64,000 nt of DNA, taken from Parvularcula mediterranea (GTDB taxonomy: Bacteria; Pseudomonadota; Alphaproteobacteria; Caulobacterales; Parvularculaceae). Shown here one piece after another: positions 8,499 to 17,154 of this stretch. Within the stretch, counting starts at the first letter, position 1. The number at the start of each line of letters is the position of its first letter. The stretch lies in contig NZ_JABFCX010000002.1 in assembly GCF_013085255.1 (NCBI RefSeq), positions 1,230,501-1,294,500 on the forward strand, written 5' to 3'. Below the pieces are notes generated by a model. The model was not told where the DNA came from and searched no databases. It saw only the letters and a list, made by a program, of their open reading frames with translations. Both the position numbers and the translations under genes were made by a program.

Positions 8499-9125
8499 AT
8501 GACGATCCACCACCACCGCGGCGACCTGCCCGAGGATTTCGACTGGTCGGACGCGCGCGACAATTGCGTGGCGGTGGATTCGGAGACGCTGGGCCTCAAC
8601 CCGGTGCGGGACAGGCTCTGCGTGGTGCAGCTCTCGCTTGGCGATGGCGATGCGCACCTCGTGCAGCTCGCCAAGGGCGAGTACGAGGCGCCGCGGCTGA
8701 AGGCGCTGCTGGCGGATCAGAGCGTGACGAAGATCTTCCACTATGCCCGTTTCGATGTGGCGGTGATGAAGGCCTATCTCGGCGTTGATACCGCGCCGAT
8801 CTATTGCACCAAGATCGCCTCCAAGCTGACCCGGACCTATACCGACCGGCATGGCCTCAAGGATCTCGTGCGGGAATCGGTGTCCGTGGACCTCTCCAAA
8901 CAGCAGCAATCCTCGGACTGGGGCGCTGATGAGCTGACGGATGCCCAGAAGGCCTATGCGGCTTCGGACGTCCTTTACCTCCATGATGCGAAACTGTGGC
9001 TCGACGAGCGGCTGAAGCGGGAGGGCCGTGAAGAGCTGGCGCAGTCCTGCTTCGATTTCCTTCCCAAAAGGGCCGATCTCGACCTGATGGGCTGGGGCGA
9101 AACCGATATCTTCGCCCACAGTTAA
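8499..9125 (+). CDS. rnd: Short-form ribonuclease D (3'-5' exonuclease)
   Basis: The 208-residue product contains the DEDD-family exonuclease signatures: VDSETLGL with the first Asp/Glu pair, FHYARFDVAVM with the second Asp, and YAASDVLYL with the Tyr and last Asp of the DEDDy type. RNase D trims the 3' ends of tRNA precursors and other stable RNAs. Classical RNase D is about 370 residues with C-terminal HRDC domains. This one has only the nuclease domain, as is common for a second paralogue in alphaproteobacteria. AAAAGGAG lies about nine bases before the ATG. Confidence 0.85.
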   Translation: MTIHHHRGDLPEDFDWSDARDNCVAVDSETLGLNPVRDRLCVVQLSLGDGDAHLVQLAKGEYEAPRLKALLADQSVTKIFHYARFDVAVMKAYLGVDTAPIYCTKIASKLTRTYTDRHGLKDLVRESVSVDLSKQQQSSDWGADELTDAQKAYAASDVLYLHDAKLWLDERLKREGREELAQSCFDFLPKRADLDLMGWGETDIFAHS

Positions 9126-9226
9126 GGCGTTTTGCGGCCTCTGATTGCCGATCACGTCTTTTAACCCAATGTTTCACGTGCCACGTAAGAGAGTGGCGGA
9201 CAGATGGTGGGAGCCAGGCCAACGCG

Positions 9227-9934
9227 ATGAATCAGTGGATGCCCAGGCGCGCGGATTACCCGGAGCTGAGCGATACCGCTCTGCGGGTGACCCAGCATAC
9301 AGCGCTTGTCAGGCATTTGCGGCTCGCGGTCCCGGCCCTCGCGGTGGGTCTCGTTATTACCTATGCGATGTCCGCGACTCCGCCCCGGATCGACCGTGAG
9401 TTCCTGAATCAGTTCTCGACCATCGAAGAGACCGAAGGCGAAGACGTGCGCCTGGCAAGCCCGCGCTACGCCGGTGAGGACCTCGACGGGATGCCCTTCG
9501 AGATGGCGGCCACGACGGCACGCCGATCGGTGGATAATCCTGACCGCATCGGACTCGACATGCCCGAGGCCCGCAGGGTCCGGCAGGATGGCCAGGCGAC
9601 CCTCGTTCGGGCGAAGGACGGTCTCTACGACCAGGCCGGCAGGACCGTGGATCTCTCCAATGGGGTCGAGCTTGAGCAGCAGGGCGACAATGGCACCTTC
9701 CTCCTCGAGACCGATGCCGCCGAGCTGGACCTTGAGACCCAGACCGTGACTTCGGTGACCGAGGTTCGCGGCACGGGCCAGTCAGGCACCGTGCGGGCTG
9801 ACCGGGGGACGTTCTTCCAGTCGGAAGACCGCATCGTCCTCGAGGGTGACGTGAAGATTACCCTCGACCCGCAAAAGAAAAAGAAGGAAGGCGAAGCCAA
9901 AGAGGCTGAGCCCGAGACCGACAAGAAGAACTAG
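9227..9934 (+). CDS. lptC: LPS export system protein LptC
   Basis: The 235-residue product has a single N-terminal membrane segment (LRLAVPALAVGLVITYAMS) and a periplasmic beta-rich domain with the LptC pattern (ASPRYAGEDLDGMPFEM, then repeated strands around AKDGLYDQAG and GVELEQQGDNGTF). LptC is anchored in the inner membrane and passes lipopolysaccharide from the LptBFG transporter to LptA. A Lys/Glu-rich tail follows residue 215. It heads the lptC-lptA-lptB-rpoN-hpf-ptsN order and ends 36 bases before lptA. Confidence 0.88.
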   Translation: MNQWMPRRADYPELSDTALRVTQHTALVRHLRLAVPALAVGLVITYAMSATPPRIDREFLNQFSTIEETEGEDVRLASPRYAGEDLDGMPFEMAATTARRSVDNPDRIGLDMPEARRVRQDGQATLVRAKDGLYDQAGRTVDLSNGVELEQQGDNGTFLLETDAAELDLETQTVTSVTEVRGTGQSGTVRADRGTFFQSEDRIVLEGDVKITLDPQKKKKEGEAKEAEPETDKKN

Positions 9935-9970
9935 CGGGGCGGCTGGCTGCCCCTTGGATTTGGTACCGAC

Positions 9971-10453
9971 GTGATCCGAACGCTCCTCATCATGGCGCTG
10001 GCGCTCTCTGCGCAGAGCTTCGCCCAGGCGCCGGGTGTTGGTTTTGACCCCTCCAAGAAGACCGAAATCGACGCAGCGCGCGCCGAATGGCGCGATGGCG
10101 GCCGGGTGGTGATTGCCGAGGGCGGGGTCTCGATCTCCCAGCCGGGCGTGATCCTGACCGCTGAGCGCATGGAAGTGACCGTGGTCGAAGGCTCCGATGA
10201 AGTGGAGCGCGTCGTTGCCACGGGCCGGGTACGCTATGCCTCGGTCAATGGCGACGCGATTGCCGGTGAGCGGGCTGTCTATTCGGCGGCTGAAGGCACC
10301 CTGATCGTCACGGGCCGCGTGGTGGTCGTGCAGGAAGGCCAGGTCGCGACGGGCCATGAGCTGACCTACAACACCGAGACCGGCGCTATTCTGCTGGTCG
10401 CAGAGCCCGGCGGACGGGTGCGCGGGCTTCTCGCCGAGCGGGACGGCTCCTGA
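9971..10453 (+). CDS. lptA: LPS transport periplasmic protein LptA
   Basis: A 160-residue protein with a signal peptide (MIRTLLIMALALSAQSFAQA) and the OstA/LptA beta-jellyroll repeats (GGVSISQPGVILTAERMEV, GDAIAGERAVYSAAEGTL). LptA bridges the periplasm and carries LPS from LptC to LptD. The start is GTG. The stop overlaps the lptB start by one base (TGATG), which indicates translational coupling. Confidence 0.88.
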   Translation: MIRTLLIMALALSAQSFAQAPGVGFDPSKKTEIDAARAEWRDGGRVVIAEGGVSISQPGVILTAERMEVTVVEGSDEVERVVATGRVRYASVNGDAIAGERAVYSAAEGTLIVTGRVVVVQEGQVATGHELTYNTETGAILLVAEPGGRVRGLLAERDGS

Positions 10454-11229
10454 TGGAGGGCAGCGTCGCCTCGAAGCTTGAGGGCCAGACGAAGGCTCCT
10501 GACGATACGTCGGGCCTTGTCGCCGAGAACCTCCAGAAGGCCTATCGCCGCCGCCGGGTGGTGGAGCATGTCGACTTCCGGGTCTGCCGGGGCGAGGTTG
10601 TGGGGCTCTTGGGGCCCAACGGCGCGGGCAAAACGACCTGCTTTTACATGGTGATGGGCCTCGTGAAGGCCGATGGCGGGCAGGTCCTGATCGACGGCTA
10701 TGACGTCACCACCCTGCCCATGTACCAGCGGGCAAGGCTTGGCCTTGGCTACCTGCCGCAGGAGGCCTCGATCTTCCGGGGTCTTACGGTCGAACAGAAC
10801 ATCGAGGCTGTGGCGGAGCTTGCCTGGCCCAATCGGGACAAGCGCAAGGAGGTGATCGAAAACCTCCTCGAGGAGTTCTCGATCACCCATGTCCGGGATT
10901 CGATGGCCACCGCGCTGTCAGGCGGTGAGCGGCGGAGGCTGGAAATCGCCCGGGCACTGGCGACGAGCCCCGACTACATGCTGCTCGATGAGCCATTTGC
11001 CGGGATCGACCCGCTGGCGATTGCAGACATCAAAGCCCTGATCATGCAGCTGAAAGAGCGCGGGCTCGGTGTCCTGATTACAGACCACAATGTCCGTGAT
11101 ACGCTCGATATTATTGACCGGGCCAGCGTGATCCATGGCGGCCGTGTCCTGTTCGAAGGTCCGCCTGAGGACGTCGTTACAAACGAAGACGTGCGGCGTG
11201 TATACTTAGGCGAAACGTATAGCGCGTAA
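10453..11229 (+). CDS. lptB: LPS export ABC transporter ATPase LptB
   Basis: A 258-residue ABC ATPase. Visible motifs are the Walker A GPNGAGKTTC, the Q-loop in YLPQEAS, the signature LSGGERRRLEIAR, the Walker B LLLDEPFAGIDP, and the switch His in ITDHNVRDT. LptB drives extraction of LPS from the inner membrane with LptF and LptG, which are not in this window. About 20 extra residues precede the usual N-terminus. It is coupled to lptA and followed by rpoN after 65 bases. Confidence 0.95.
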   Translation: MEGSVASKLEGQTKAPDDTSGLVAENLQKAYRRRRVVEHVDFRVCRGEVVGLLGPNGAGKTTCFYMVMGLVKADGGQVLIDGYDVTTLPMYQRARLGLGYLPQEASIFRGLTVEQNIEAVAELAWPNRDKRKEVIENLLEEFSITHVRDSMATALSGGERRRLEIARALATSPDYMLLDEPFAGIDPLAIADIKALIMQLKERGLGVLITDHNVRDTLDIIDRASVIHGGRVLFEGPPEDVVTNEDVRRVYLGETYSA

Positions 11230-11294
11230 CCTTATCACGTTCGGGATTGGGGGTGCCGTGGGGGTACCGACCCGGATGTCGAGGGGTTCGCCTC

Positions 11295-12728
11295 ATGAGC
11301 ATGACAGGCCGTCTGGAGGCGCGTCAGAGCCAACAGCTCACGATGACGCCGCAGCTGCAGCAAGCGATCAAGCTGCTGCAACTGTCCAATCTCGAGCTTC
11401 AGGATTTCGTGGAAGAGCGCCTGCTGGAGAACCCGTTTCTCGAACGGGGCGAGGCCGAGGGCGATGGCGACAGCCCGGCGCCGGACGCGGCTTCCTCTTC
11501 GAGCGAGCCGAGCAGCGATGCGGGCCCTGCCGATGGCAGCGATGAGCCCCCTGTCGCACCTCGCGAGCGCATCCGTGAGAACAATTCAGGCGGTCAGGCG
11601 GGCGGCGAGGATTTCGACGCCGCGGCCAATGTTTCCGTCGAGAAGAGCCTGTCGGAGGTTCTGAACGAGCAGCTGGTCATGGCGCTCAGGGATCCGGTGC
11701 AGCAGGCGATCGGCCGCTATCTCATCGATCTCGTCGAGGACAGCGGCTACCTGACCACCGATCTGTCGATGGTCGCTGAGCGGCTTGGATGCCCCGAGGA
11801 CGATATCGAGGACGTTCTCGCCGTCATCCAGCGGTTCGAACCATCGGGGATCGCCGCGCGGTCCCTGTCGGAATGCCTGGCGCTCCAGCTCCACGAGCTC
11901 GGGCTCCTGTCCGAGGAGATGGACCTCTTCCTCAAGCATCTCGATCTGCTCGGAAGCCATAAGCTCAACGAGCTGAAGAAGGTCACGGGCCTTGATGACC
12001 AAGGCATCCGCGATGCCGTGGTGCTCATCAAGTCGTGCAATCCCAAGCCGGGCCTCGCCTATGGCTCGGACCATGTGCAAGTCGTGGTGCCTGACGTCTA
12101 TGTGGGCGAGAGCAGCGATGGCGGCTGGAAGGTGGAGCTCAACTCCGCGACCCTGCCGCGGGTGATCGCCAACGAGCAGTACTACGCGACCCTCTCGAAG
12201 GAGAAGCAGTCGCCTGACTCAAAGACCTTCCTTCAGGAGCAGATCAACGACGCCAACTGGCTGGTCAGGTCCCTCGACCAGAGGGCGCGGACGATCCTCA
12301 AAGTGTCGAGCGAGATCGTGCGTTATCAGGACGGCTTCTTCGCCCACGGGATCCGGCACTTGCGTCCCCTGAACCTCAAGACGGTGGCTGAGGCCATCGA
12401 GATGCACGAAAGCACCGTCAGCCGGGTCACGACGGGCAAGTACATCCACACCCCGCGCGGCGTCTTCGAGATGAAGTACTTCTTCACCGCGGCGATCCCT
12501 TCGTCGGGCGGCGAGGAGCAGTATTCGGCCGAAAGCGTGCGGCACGTGATCAAGAGCCTGATCGACGAAGAAGACCCCCTGAAGCCTCTAAGCGACGACC
12601 AGCTTGTCGACGCGCTCGCGGCCCAGGACATCGCGATTGCGCGGCGGACCATTGCCAAATACCGCCAGAGCCTCGGCATCGCCTCATCGGTGGAGCGTAA
12701 GCGGGCTGCGAAGCAGGCGATTGGATAA
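11295..12728 (+). CDS. rpoN: RNA polymerase sigma-54 factor
   Basis: The 477-residue product has the glutamine-rich activator-interacting region I (TMTPQLQQAIKLLQLSNLEL), an acidic variable linker (about residues 50-100), the core-binding region, and the C-terminal RpoN box ARRTIAKYR that contacts the -24 element. The frame is open upstream, but the ATG at 11295 (MSMTGRLEARQ) fits the family N-terminus. An alternative ATG lies six bases on. Sigma-54 initiates at -24/-12 promoters with enhancer-binding ATPases. The downstream hpf and ptsN are its standard neighbours. Confidence 0.96.
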   Translation: MSMTGRLEARQSQQLTMTPQLQQAIKLLQLSNLELQDFVEERLLENPFLERGEAEGDGDSPAPDAASSSSEPSSDAGPADGSDEPPVAPRERIRENNSGGQAGGEDFDAAANVSVEKSLSEVLNEQLVMALRDPVQQAIGRYLIDLVEDSGYLTTDLSMVAERLGCPEDDIEDVLAVIQRFEPSGIAARSLSECLALQLHELGLLSEEMDLFLKHLDLLGSHKLNELKKVTGLDDQGIRDAVVLIKSCNPKPGLAYGSDHVQVVVPDVYVGESSDGGWKVELNSATLPRVIANEQYYATLSKEKQSPDSKTFLQEQINDANWLVRSLDQRARTILKVSSEIVRYQDGFFAHGIRHLRPLNLKTVAEAIEMHESTVSRVTTGKYIHTPRGVFEMKYFFTAAIPSSGGEEQYSAESVRHVIKSLIDEEDPLKPLSDDQLVDALAAQDIAIARRTIAKYRQSLGIASSVERKRAAKQAIG

Positions 12729-12842
12729 ATCCGCCTACCGTAGGTTGTTTTCCTGATAGCAGCTTCCATTGCTGGAAGGACGGGCCCGGAAGGCCTAGGT
12801 TCCTGTTCTGTAATGACCGCTGGTCTCAGTAAGGAGGCAATT

Positions 12843-13418
12843 ATGGACGTTCAAATCACCGGAAAAGGGATCGATCTCGGCGACGCGCTGCAGGTTCATG
12901 TCCGCGAGGCCATGGATACTGGCGTGCACAAATACTTCGAACGAGGGGCCGAGGCGAACGTCAATTTCGGCAAGGACGGCCACCGCTTCACCACTGAAGC
13001 CACGGTCCATCTAGCTTCCGGTGTCTTCCTTGCTGCCAACGGCAAGGGCGGCGACGCCTATGCTGCCTTCGACGAGGCCATGGAGAAGCTTGAGAAGCGG
13101 GTCCGCCGCTACAAGCGCCGCCTCAAGGACCATCATTCCCGCGAGCGCCAGCCGCTGCCTGCCGAGATGGCTTCGAGCTATGTCCTGCAAGGCCTGAACG
13201 GTGCTGACGAAGCGCCCGAGGAGGCTGATGCGCCCCTCGTGATCGCGGAGACGGAAACCTCGCTCAGGAGCATGACGGTGACCGATGCCGTGATGCAGCT
13301 TGATCTCTCCGACCACCCGGTGATCGTCTTCAGGAACGCCAAGAACGGCACCCTGTCGGTGGTTCACCGCCGCGACGACGGGAACATTGGCTGGATCGAA
13401 TCCGCCGCGAAGCAATAA
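12843..13418 (+). CDS. hpf: Long-form ribosome hibernation promoting factor
   Basis: The 191-residue product has the N-terminal S30AE domain (MDVQITGKGIDLGDALQVHV to about residue 100, with the basic helix KRVRRYKRRLKDHH) and the C-terminal dimerisation domain found in long HPFs (VMQLDLSDHPVIVFRNAK to GTLSVVHRRDDGNIGWIE). Long HPF dimerises 70S ribosomes into inactive 100S particles under starvation. AAGGAGG lies six to seven bases before the ATG. The 114-base gap after rpoN suggests a promoter of its own is possible. Confidence 0.92.
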   Translation: MDVQITGKGIDLGDALQVHVREAMDTGVHKYFERGAEANVNFGKDGHRFTTEATVHLASGVFLAANGKGGDAYAAFDEAMEKLEKRVRRYKRRLKDHHSRERQPLPAEMASSYVLQGLNGADEAPEEADAPLVIAETETSLRSMTVTDAVMQLDLSDHPVIVFRNAKNGTLSVVHRRDDGNIGWIESAAKQ

Positions 13419-13439
13419 CTTTTGTCACTTTCCACTGCC

Positions 13440-13463
13440 GCGCGCCCTCGTTAAGGGGCGCGC
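13440..13463. terminator. GC-rich hairpin after hpf
   Basis: Arms GCGCGCCC and GGGCGCGC flank an eight-base loop. No T-run follows, so it may act as a weak terminator or an mRNA 3'-end stabiliser between hpf and ptsN. Confidence 0.45.
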
Positions 13464-13481
13464 CTGGGATGGGCAGGGGTA

Positions 13482-13497
13482 TGGCACGCTTTCCGCA
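13482..13497 (+). promoter_or_regulatory. Sigma-54-like -24/-12 element upstream of ptsN
   Basis: TGGCACG-N4-CCGCA has the invariant GG (13483-13484) and GC (13495-13496) separated by exactly ten bases, as sigma-54 promoters require. The -24 half is perfect. The -12 half differs from TTGCA at two positions. Initiation would fall near base 13508, about 70 bases before ptsN. Confidence 0.4.
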
Positions 13498-13575
13498 GGG
13501 AAAGGTCCGATGCCGTTTCCATTGACCAAGGTGGGACAGCAAGAGGCGCGCCTTCATGGCTGCGAAAATGTTGTA

Positions 13576-14043
13576 ATGACGAAGTCTTTGAGAGGTTTGA
13601 TCGAGCCAAGCCGCGTCCTTCTGGACGTGCCTGCGACATGCAAAAGGTCCGTGCTCGAGCGCCTCGCCGACCGTGCAGCGGATTCCTTCGGGCTCCCTGC
13701 GAACGAAGTTCACGAGAAACTCCAGGAGCGTGAGCGCCTTGGATCCACCGGTGTGGGCAGCGGTATCGCTATTCCCCACGCCCGGGTTCAGGTCGACCAC
13801 CTGCAGGGCCTCGTCATGCGCCTCCGCCAGCCGGTGGATTTCGAGGCGATCGACGGCAAGCCGGTGGACATCGTCTTCTTGCTGCTGGCTCCCGAGGCGG
13901 ACAATGCCAGCCACCTGAAGGCCCTGTCGCGGGTCGCGCGGACCTTCCGGATGCCGGGCGTCGTCCAGGCCCTGCGCGGTGCAGGCGATGCCGAGGCTGC
14001 CTACGCGGCCCTTGTAGCAGAAAGCGATCAGGCCGCAGCGTAA
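13576..14043 (+). CDS. ptsN: Nitrogen-regulatory phosphotransferase EIIA-Ntr
   Basis: The 155-residue product is an EIIA of the PTS-Ntr branch. It has GVGSGIAIPHARV with the phospho-accepting His and the VDIVFLLLAPE strand typical of PtsN. It receives phosphate from EI-Ntr/NPr and regulates potassium, nitrogen or stress responses by protein contact rather than sugar transport. The ATG at 13576 gives the usual family length; the upstream extension of the frame is not conserved-looking. A possible sigma-54 promoter sits 80-95 bases upstream, which would place it under rpoN control. Confidence 0.93.
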   Translation: MTKSLRGLIEPSRVLLDVPATCKRSVLERLADRAADSFGLPANEVHEKLQERERLGSTGVGSGIAIPHARVQVDHLQGLVMRLRQPVDFEAIDGKPVDIVFLLLAPEADNASHLKALSRVARTFRMPGVVQALRGAGDAEAAYAALVAESDQAAA

Positions 14044-14092
14044 GCGACGGCCTGACGGTCAATTCCTGAATTTTGGAAGGTTGCCCCCAGCG

Positions 14093-14332
14093 TCAGTGAA
14101 CGCTGTGCGGCATCATTTCGTGCTGGCGCGCTGCGGCGAAAGCGATGTCGCGGTCGCTCATCAGTGCGATGCGCGAGCCGTCGTCTGCGCACAGAGCCCA
14201 GAGGATCGAGTCGTCTTCAAAGTCATGATCGGCGTCGAGCTCGGCTTCGATGTCTTCGCGCACGTCCTTGGCAAGGACTTCGCGAACATAGCAGACCCGC
14301 CTGTCGCCATTTTCAAATGCAGCCGTCGTCAT
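14093..14332 (-). CDS. DUF1150 family protein
   Basis: A 79-residue soluble protein with the DUF1150 pattern: VCYVREV near the start, LWALCADDGSRIALMSDRDIAFAAAR in the middle and the terminal MMPHSVH. The family is almost confined to alphaproteobacteria, where it often neighbours small heat-shock genes. Its role is unknown. Here it stands alone, 183 bases after uppP on the same strand. Confidence 0.85.
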   Translation of the reverse strand: MTTAAFENGDRRVCYVREVLAKDVREDIEAELDADHDFEDDSILWALCADDGSRIALMSDRDIAFAAARQHEMMPHSVH

Positions 14333-14472
14333 GTCTTCCCTCCGGTCACCATCTAACGCCGCAGGGACTCAAGAATTCCTGAGAACCTGCGTTCAGGGTC
14401 GCCTGCAGTCGGTAAAGAGAGTCTTAATGACCGCGTCACGTCCCCGTGCCCCACGGGTCCATGCTTGCCCTA

Positions 14473-14493
14473 TGAGTGCTAACATAACACTCA
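14473..14493. promoter_or_regulatory. Inverted repeat containing a CIRCE-like half-site
   Basis: TGAGTG and CACTCA flank nine bases. The left part reads GAGTGCTAA, identical to one half of the HrcA operator CIRCE, but the second half-site is in the wrong orientation. It lies about 140 bases upstream of DUF1150. It may be a protein-binding site or chance. Confidence 0.2.
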
Positions 14494-14515
14494 AATGCAG
14501 CGCAGCAATGGAGGC

Positions 14516-15313
14516 TTACGTGACAAGCCAGAGAATAAGCAGGCCCAGTGCGATCCGGTAGATGACGAAGGGCGTGAAGCTGATCTTGGCCGTTGCCTTG
14601 AGAAACAGGGAGATCGCCGCGAGTGCTGCTGCAAAGGAAAAGAGCGCGATGATGATCGCTGCTCCAATATTGCCGAGATCACCCTCGCTGATGAGATCGT
14701 AGGTCGCATAGGCCCCTGAAGCCCCGATGGCCGGGATCGCGAGAAGCATCGAGAAACGCGCAGCGTCGGTCCGGGTGTAGCCGAGGAAACGGCTGGCCGT
14801 GATGGTGATCCCTGACCGCGAGGTGCCGGGGATGAGGGCGAGGCACTGGGCAAGGCCCACGAGCAGCGCTGCCTTGAAGGTCGAGATGTCGCCCGTGTGC
14901 TTCTCAGGCTGTCGGTCGGCCCACCATAGGAGGCCTCCGAACCCGATTGAGGCCCATGCGATGACGACCGGGCTCCTCAAATGGTCGTTGAGCCCGGTGA
15001 GGGCGACGAGGGTGCCTGCGAAGAGGAAGGGGATGGTGCCAAGGGCGATCACCTCGAACAGGCGGCGGTCATCCGATGGCTTCTGCTGGGCGAAGTCGCG
15101 CAGGCCGAAGAGCAGGCGGCCAACATCCTTCCGGAAGTAAAGCATCACAGCGAAGAGGGTGCCGACATGGGCGGCGACGTCGATCATCGCGCCCTGGTCC
15201 TCGAACCCGTCGATCAGGGCCGAGGGGAGGATCAGATGGGCTGACGACGAGATCGGAAGGAACTCCGTAATCCCCTGAATGATCGCCAGAATGAGGAGTT
15301 CGAAAATGCCCAT
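14516..15313 (-). CDS. uppP: Undecaprenyl-diphosphatase
   Basis: A 265-residue polytopic membrane protein with both BacA/UppP signatures: QGITEFLPISSSAHLIL near the start and IPGTSRSGITIT in the middle. It removes a phosphate from undecaprenyl diphosphate to recycle the lipid carrier for peptidoglycan and other wall polymers, and excess confers bacitracin resistance. The ATG at 15311-15313 (MGIFELLILAI) is the family start; the frame extends 25 codons further without conservation. It diverges from the M23 gene. Confidence 0.95.
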   Translation of the reverse strand: MGIFELLILAIIQGITEFLPISSSAHLILPSALIDGFEDQGAMIDVAAHVGTLFAVMLYFRKDVGRLLFGLRDFAQQKPSDDRRLFEVIALGTIPFLFAGTLVALTGLNDHLRSPVVIAWASIGFGGLLWWADRQPEKHTGDISTFKAALLVGLAQCLALIPGTSRSGITITASRFLGYTRTDAARFSMLLAIPAIGASGAYATYDLISEGDLGNIGAAIIIALFSFAAALAAISLFLKATAKISFTPFVIYRIALGLLILWLVT

Positions 15314-15419
15314 GTGCTCGCTTGCCTGAGGTCCTCGGTCTTCACTGAGCACAAACAGTTTGACGCTTAGTGTGTCCAGAGGTCTCATTATGTCGAGCGA
15401 TCAAGGAAGGGAGGCGGCG

Positions 15420-15863
15420 ATGCGGATCTTCAGGACAGCACTGGCTGCAGCCTTTGCCGCTCTCGTCCTTGCTTCATGTGCGTCAACCCCCAAGGGCGCC
15501 TTCGTGACGCCTGTCGATGGTTCGGTTTCTTCGAACTACGGGCCGCGCAAGCGCAACTTCCACACCGGCATCGACGTTGCTGCGCCTAAGGGAACGAAGG
15601 TTGTGGCCGCGCAGGCGGGGAAGGTTGTCTTCCGTGGTCGGAAGAAGCGCTATGGCCGCCTCGTGATCATCGACCATGGCGGGGGGATGCAGACCTACTA
15701 TGCCCACCTGTCGAAGTTCCACGTCCGCAAGGGCAAGAAGGTGAAGCGTGGGCAAGTGATCGGCCGGGTCGGCAAGTCAGGCCGGGCCAGCGGGCATCAT
15801 CTGCATTTTGAGTTGCGGGTGAACGGACGGCACACCGATCCGCGCGGGGTCGTGCCTTTCTAA
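15420..15863 (+). CDS. M23-family (LytM) peptidase lipoprotein
   Basis: The 147-residue product has a lipoprotein signal with the lipobox LASC (MRIFRTALAAAFAALVLASC). A compact LytM domain follows, with the zinc-binding HTGIDVAAP and HHLHFEL motifs, so the catalytic His and Asp appear intact. Such enzymes cut peptide cross-links in peptidoglycan. It consists of little more than the catalytic core, without LysM or coiled-coil parts, and has a strikingly basic stretch KFHVRKGKKVKRGQ. GGAGG lies upstream of the ATG. Confidence 0.88.
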   Translation: MRIFRTALAAAFAALVLASCASTPKGAFVTPVDGSVSSNYGPRKRNFHTGIDVAAPKGTKVVAAQAGKVVFRGRKKRYGRLVIIDHGGGMQTYYAHLSKFHVRKGKKVKRGQVIGRVGKSGRASGHHLHFELRVNGRHTDPRGVVPF

Positions 15864-15872
15864 AGGCTTTGG

Positions 15873-17012
15873 CTAACCGCCCCGTCCGATGAAGCGCAGG
15901 AGCTCGGGCATCTGGGCTTCGGCATCGCGGCGGCCCATGTCGATCAGGGCACTGATATAACCCTTCTCGAAGGTCAGGTAGCTGGGCAGCACGTAAGGCG
16001 CCTGCATGCCGCCTATCGCTCCGAGGACGAACTTCACCGCCGGCGGGATCTCATCCAAATGATCGCCAGCCACGAAGCGGACGTCTTCGCTGGGCCTGAC
16101 CATCAGCGTGTCGATGGCCTTGAGGCGCGTCATGGCGCGGCGCTCAGGGATCATCGCTTCGAGGGTCGCGTTGATGCGGCCTAGGCGCTCGCGGTCGGCA
16201 TCGAGATTGTCGTTGAACACGATGTCGAGGAGCTGGCCACCCAGGACACCGATCGAGGGGTACTCCTCGGCCTCGGGAACAGGGTCATCCTCCGTGTCCG
16301 GCGTTCCGTCGCGGGCCGCGATGAGGAAGAGCCGGTCACAGCCTAGCCTGATCGCGGGGCTGAGCGGCGCTGTCTGCCGAAGGGCACCGTCGCCATACCA
16401 GAACTTGCCCAGCCGCTGGGCCTGGAAGACGCCGGGCAGGGCGGCGGAGGCGAGGATATGCTCGACACCGATGGTCGCCGCTTCGCCTGAGCGTTTGGCG
16501 CGTGCCCAATCGGGTGAGGTGCCTCGCCCTTGGAAGAAGGTGATGGAGTCGCCCGTGGCGTAGGAGCTTGCCGTCACGGCGAAAGCTTTGAGGAAGCCCT
16601 CGTCGATCATCGCGGCGATGCGCGGCCCGTCCACTTGCTTGCGGAGGAGGTCGCCGAGCGGGGATGCGTCCAGGAGAGACTTCGGTGCCGTGACGCCTGC
16701 CCAGCCCAAGGGCAGAGCGAAGCCCCACCGGGAGAGGCGTCCCAGAAGATGAAGGGCATCGGAGCGAAAGACCTGCGAGCAGGTGAGGGAGCGCCAGAGG
16801 GCTTCGAGCTTGTCCGTGCCCCGGCGGAAATCATCGGCCTGCTCAGCGAGGACAGCGGCATTGATCGCGCCCACCGAGACCCCTGTGATCACCGGGAAAG
16901 GCGTGGGTCCCGGCGCTGCGTCGGCAAGGGCAGAAAGTACGCCGACCTGATAGGCTCCGCGTGCACCGCCCCCTGACAGGACGAGGCCTGCGCTCAAGGT
17001 CAGGTCCTCCAC
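15873..17012 (-). CDS. Patatin-like phospholipase
   Basis: A 379-residue protein with the oxyanion-hole GGGARGAYQVG, the nucleophile elbow GVSVGAINA and the catalytic Asp in YGDGALRQ, so the Ser-Asp dyad is complete. Patatins hydrolyse membrane lipids or other acyl esters. There is no signal peptide, so it is probably cytoplasmic or membrane-associated. The start is GTG, four bases after GGAGG. It converges with the M23 gene (nine bases between) and diverges from the TrkH gene. The physiological substrate is unknown. Confidence 0.9.
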   Translation of the reverse strand: MEDLTLSAGLVLSGGGARGAYQVGVLSALADAAPGPTPFPVITGVSVGAINAAVLAEQADDFRRGTDKLEALWRSLTCSQVFRSDALHLLGRLSRWGFALPLGWAGVTAPKSLLDASPLGDLLRKQVDGPRIAAMIDEGFLKAFAVTASSYATGDSITFFQGRGTSPDWARAKRSGEAATIGVEHILASAALPGVFQAQRLGKFWYGDGALRQTAPLSPAIRLGCDRLFLIAARDGTPDTEDDPVPEAEEYPSIGVLGGQLLDIVFNDNLDADRERLGRINATLEAMIPERRAMTRLKAIDTLMVRPSEDVRFVAGDHLDEIPPAVKFVLGAIGGMQAPYVLPSYLTFEKGYISALIDMGRRDAEAQMPELLRFIGRGG

Positions 17013-17154
17013 ATCGCCTCCTTCCTGGTTCTCTCAGGATCGTTTGGAGCATCCTGAGCCGGTTTCGTTGTCAGTTCCTTTCGCACTTGGCGCGAAAAGG
17101 GATACGCCAAGCCCTGTTTCAAGCCGAGGCCGAAGGGAGTAGTCCGCCCGACCT

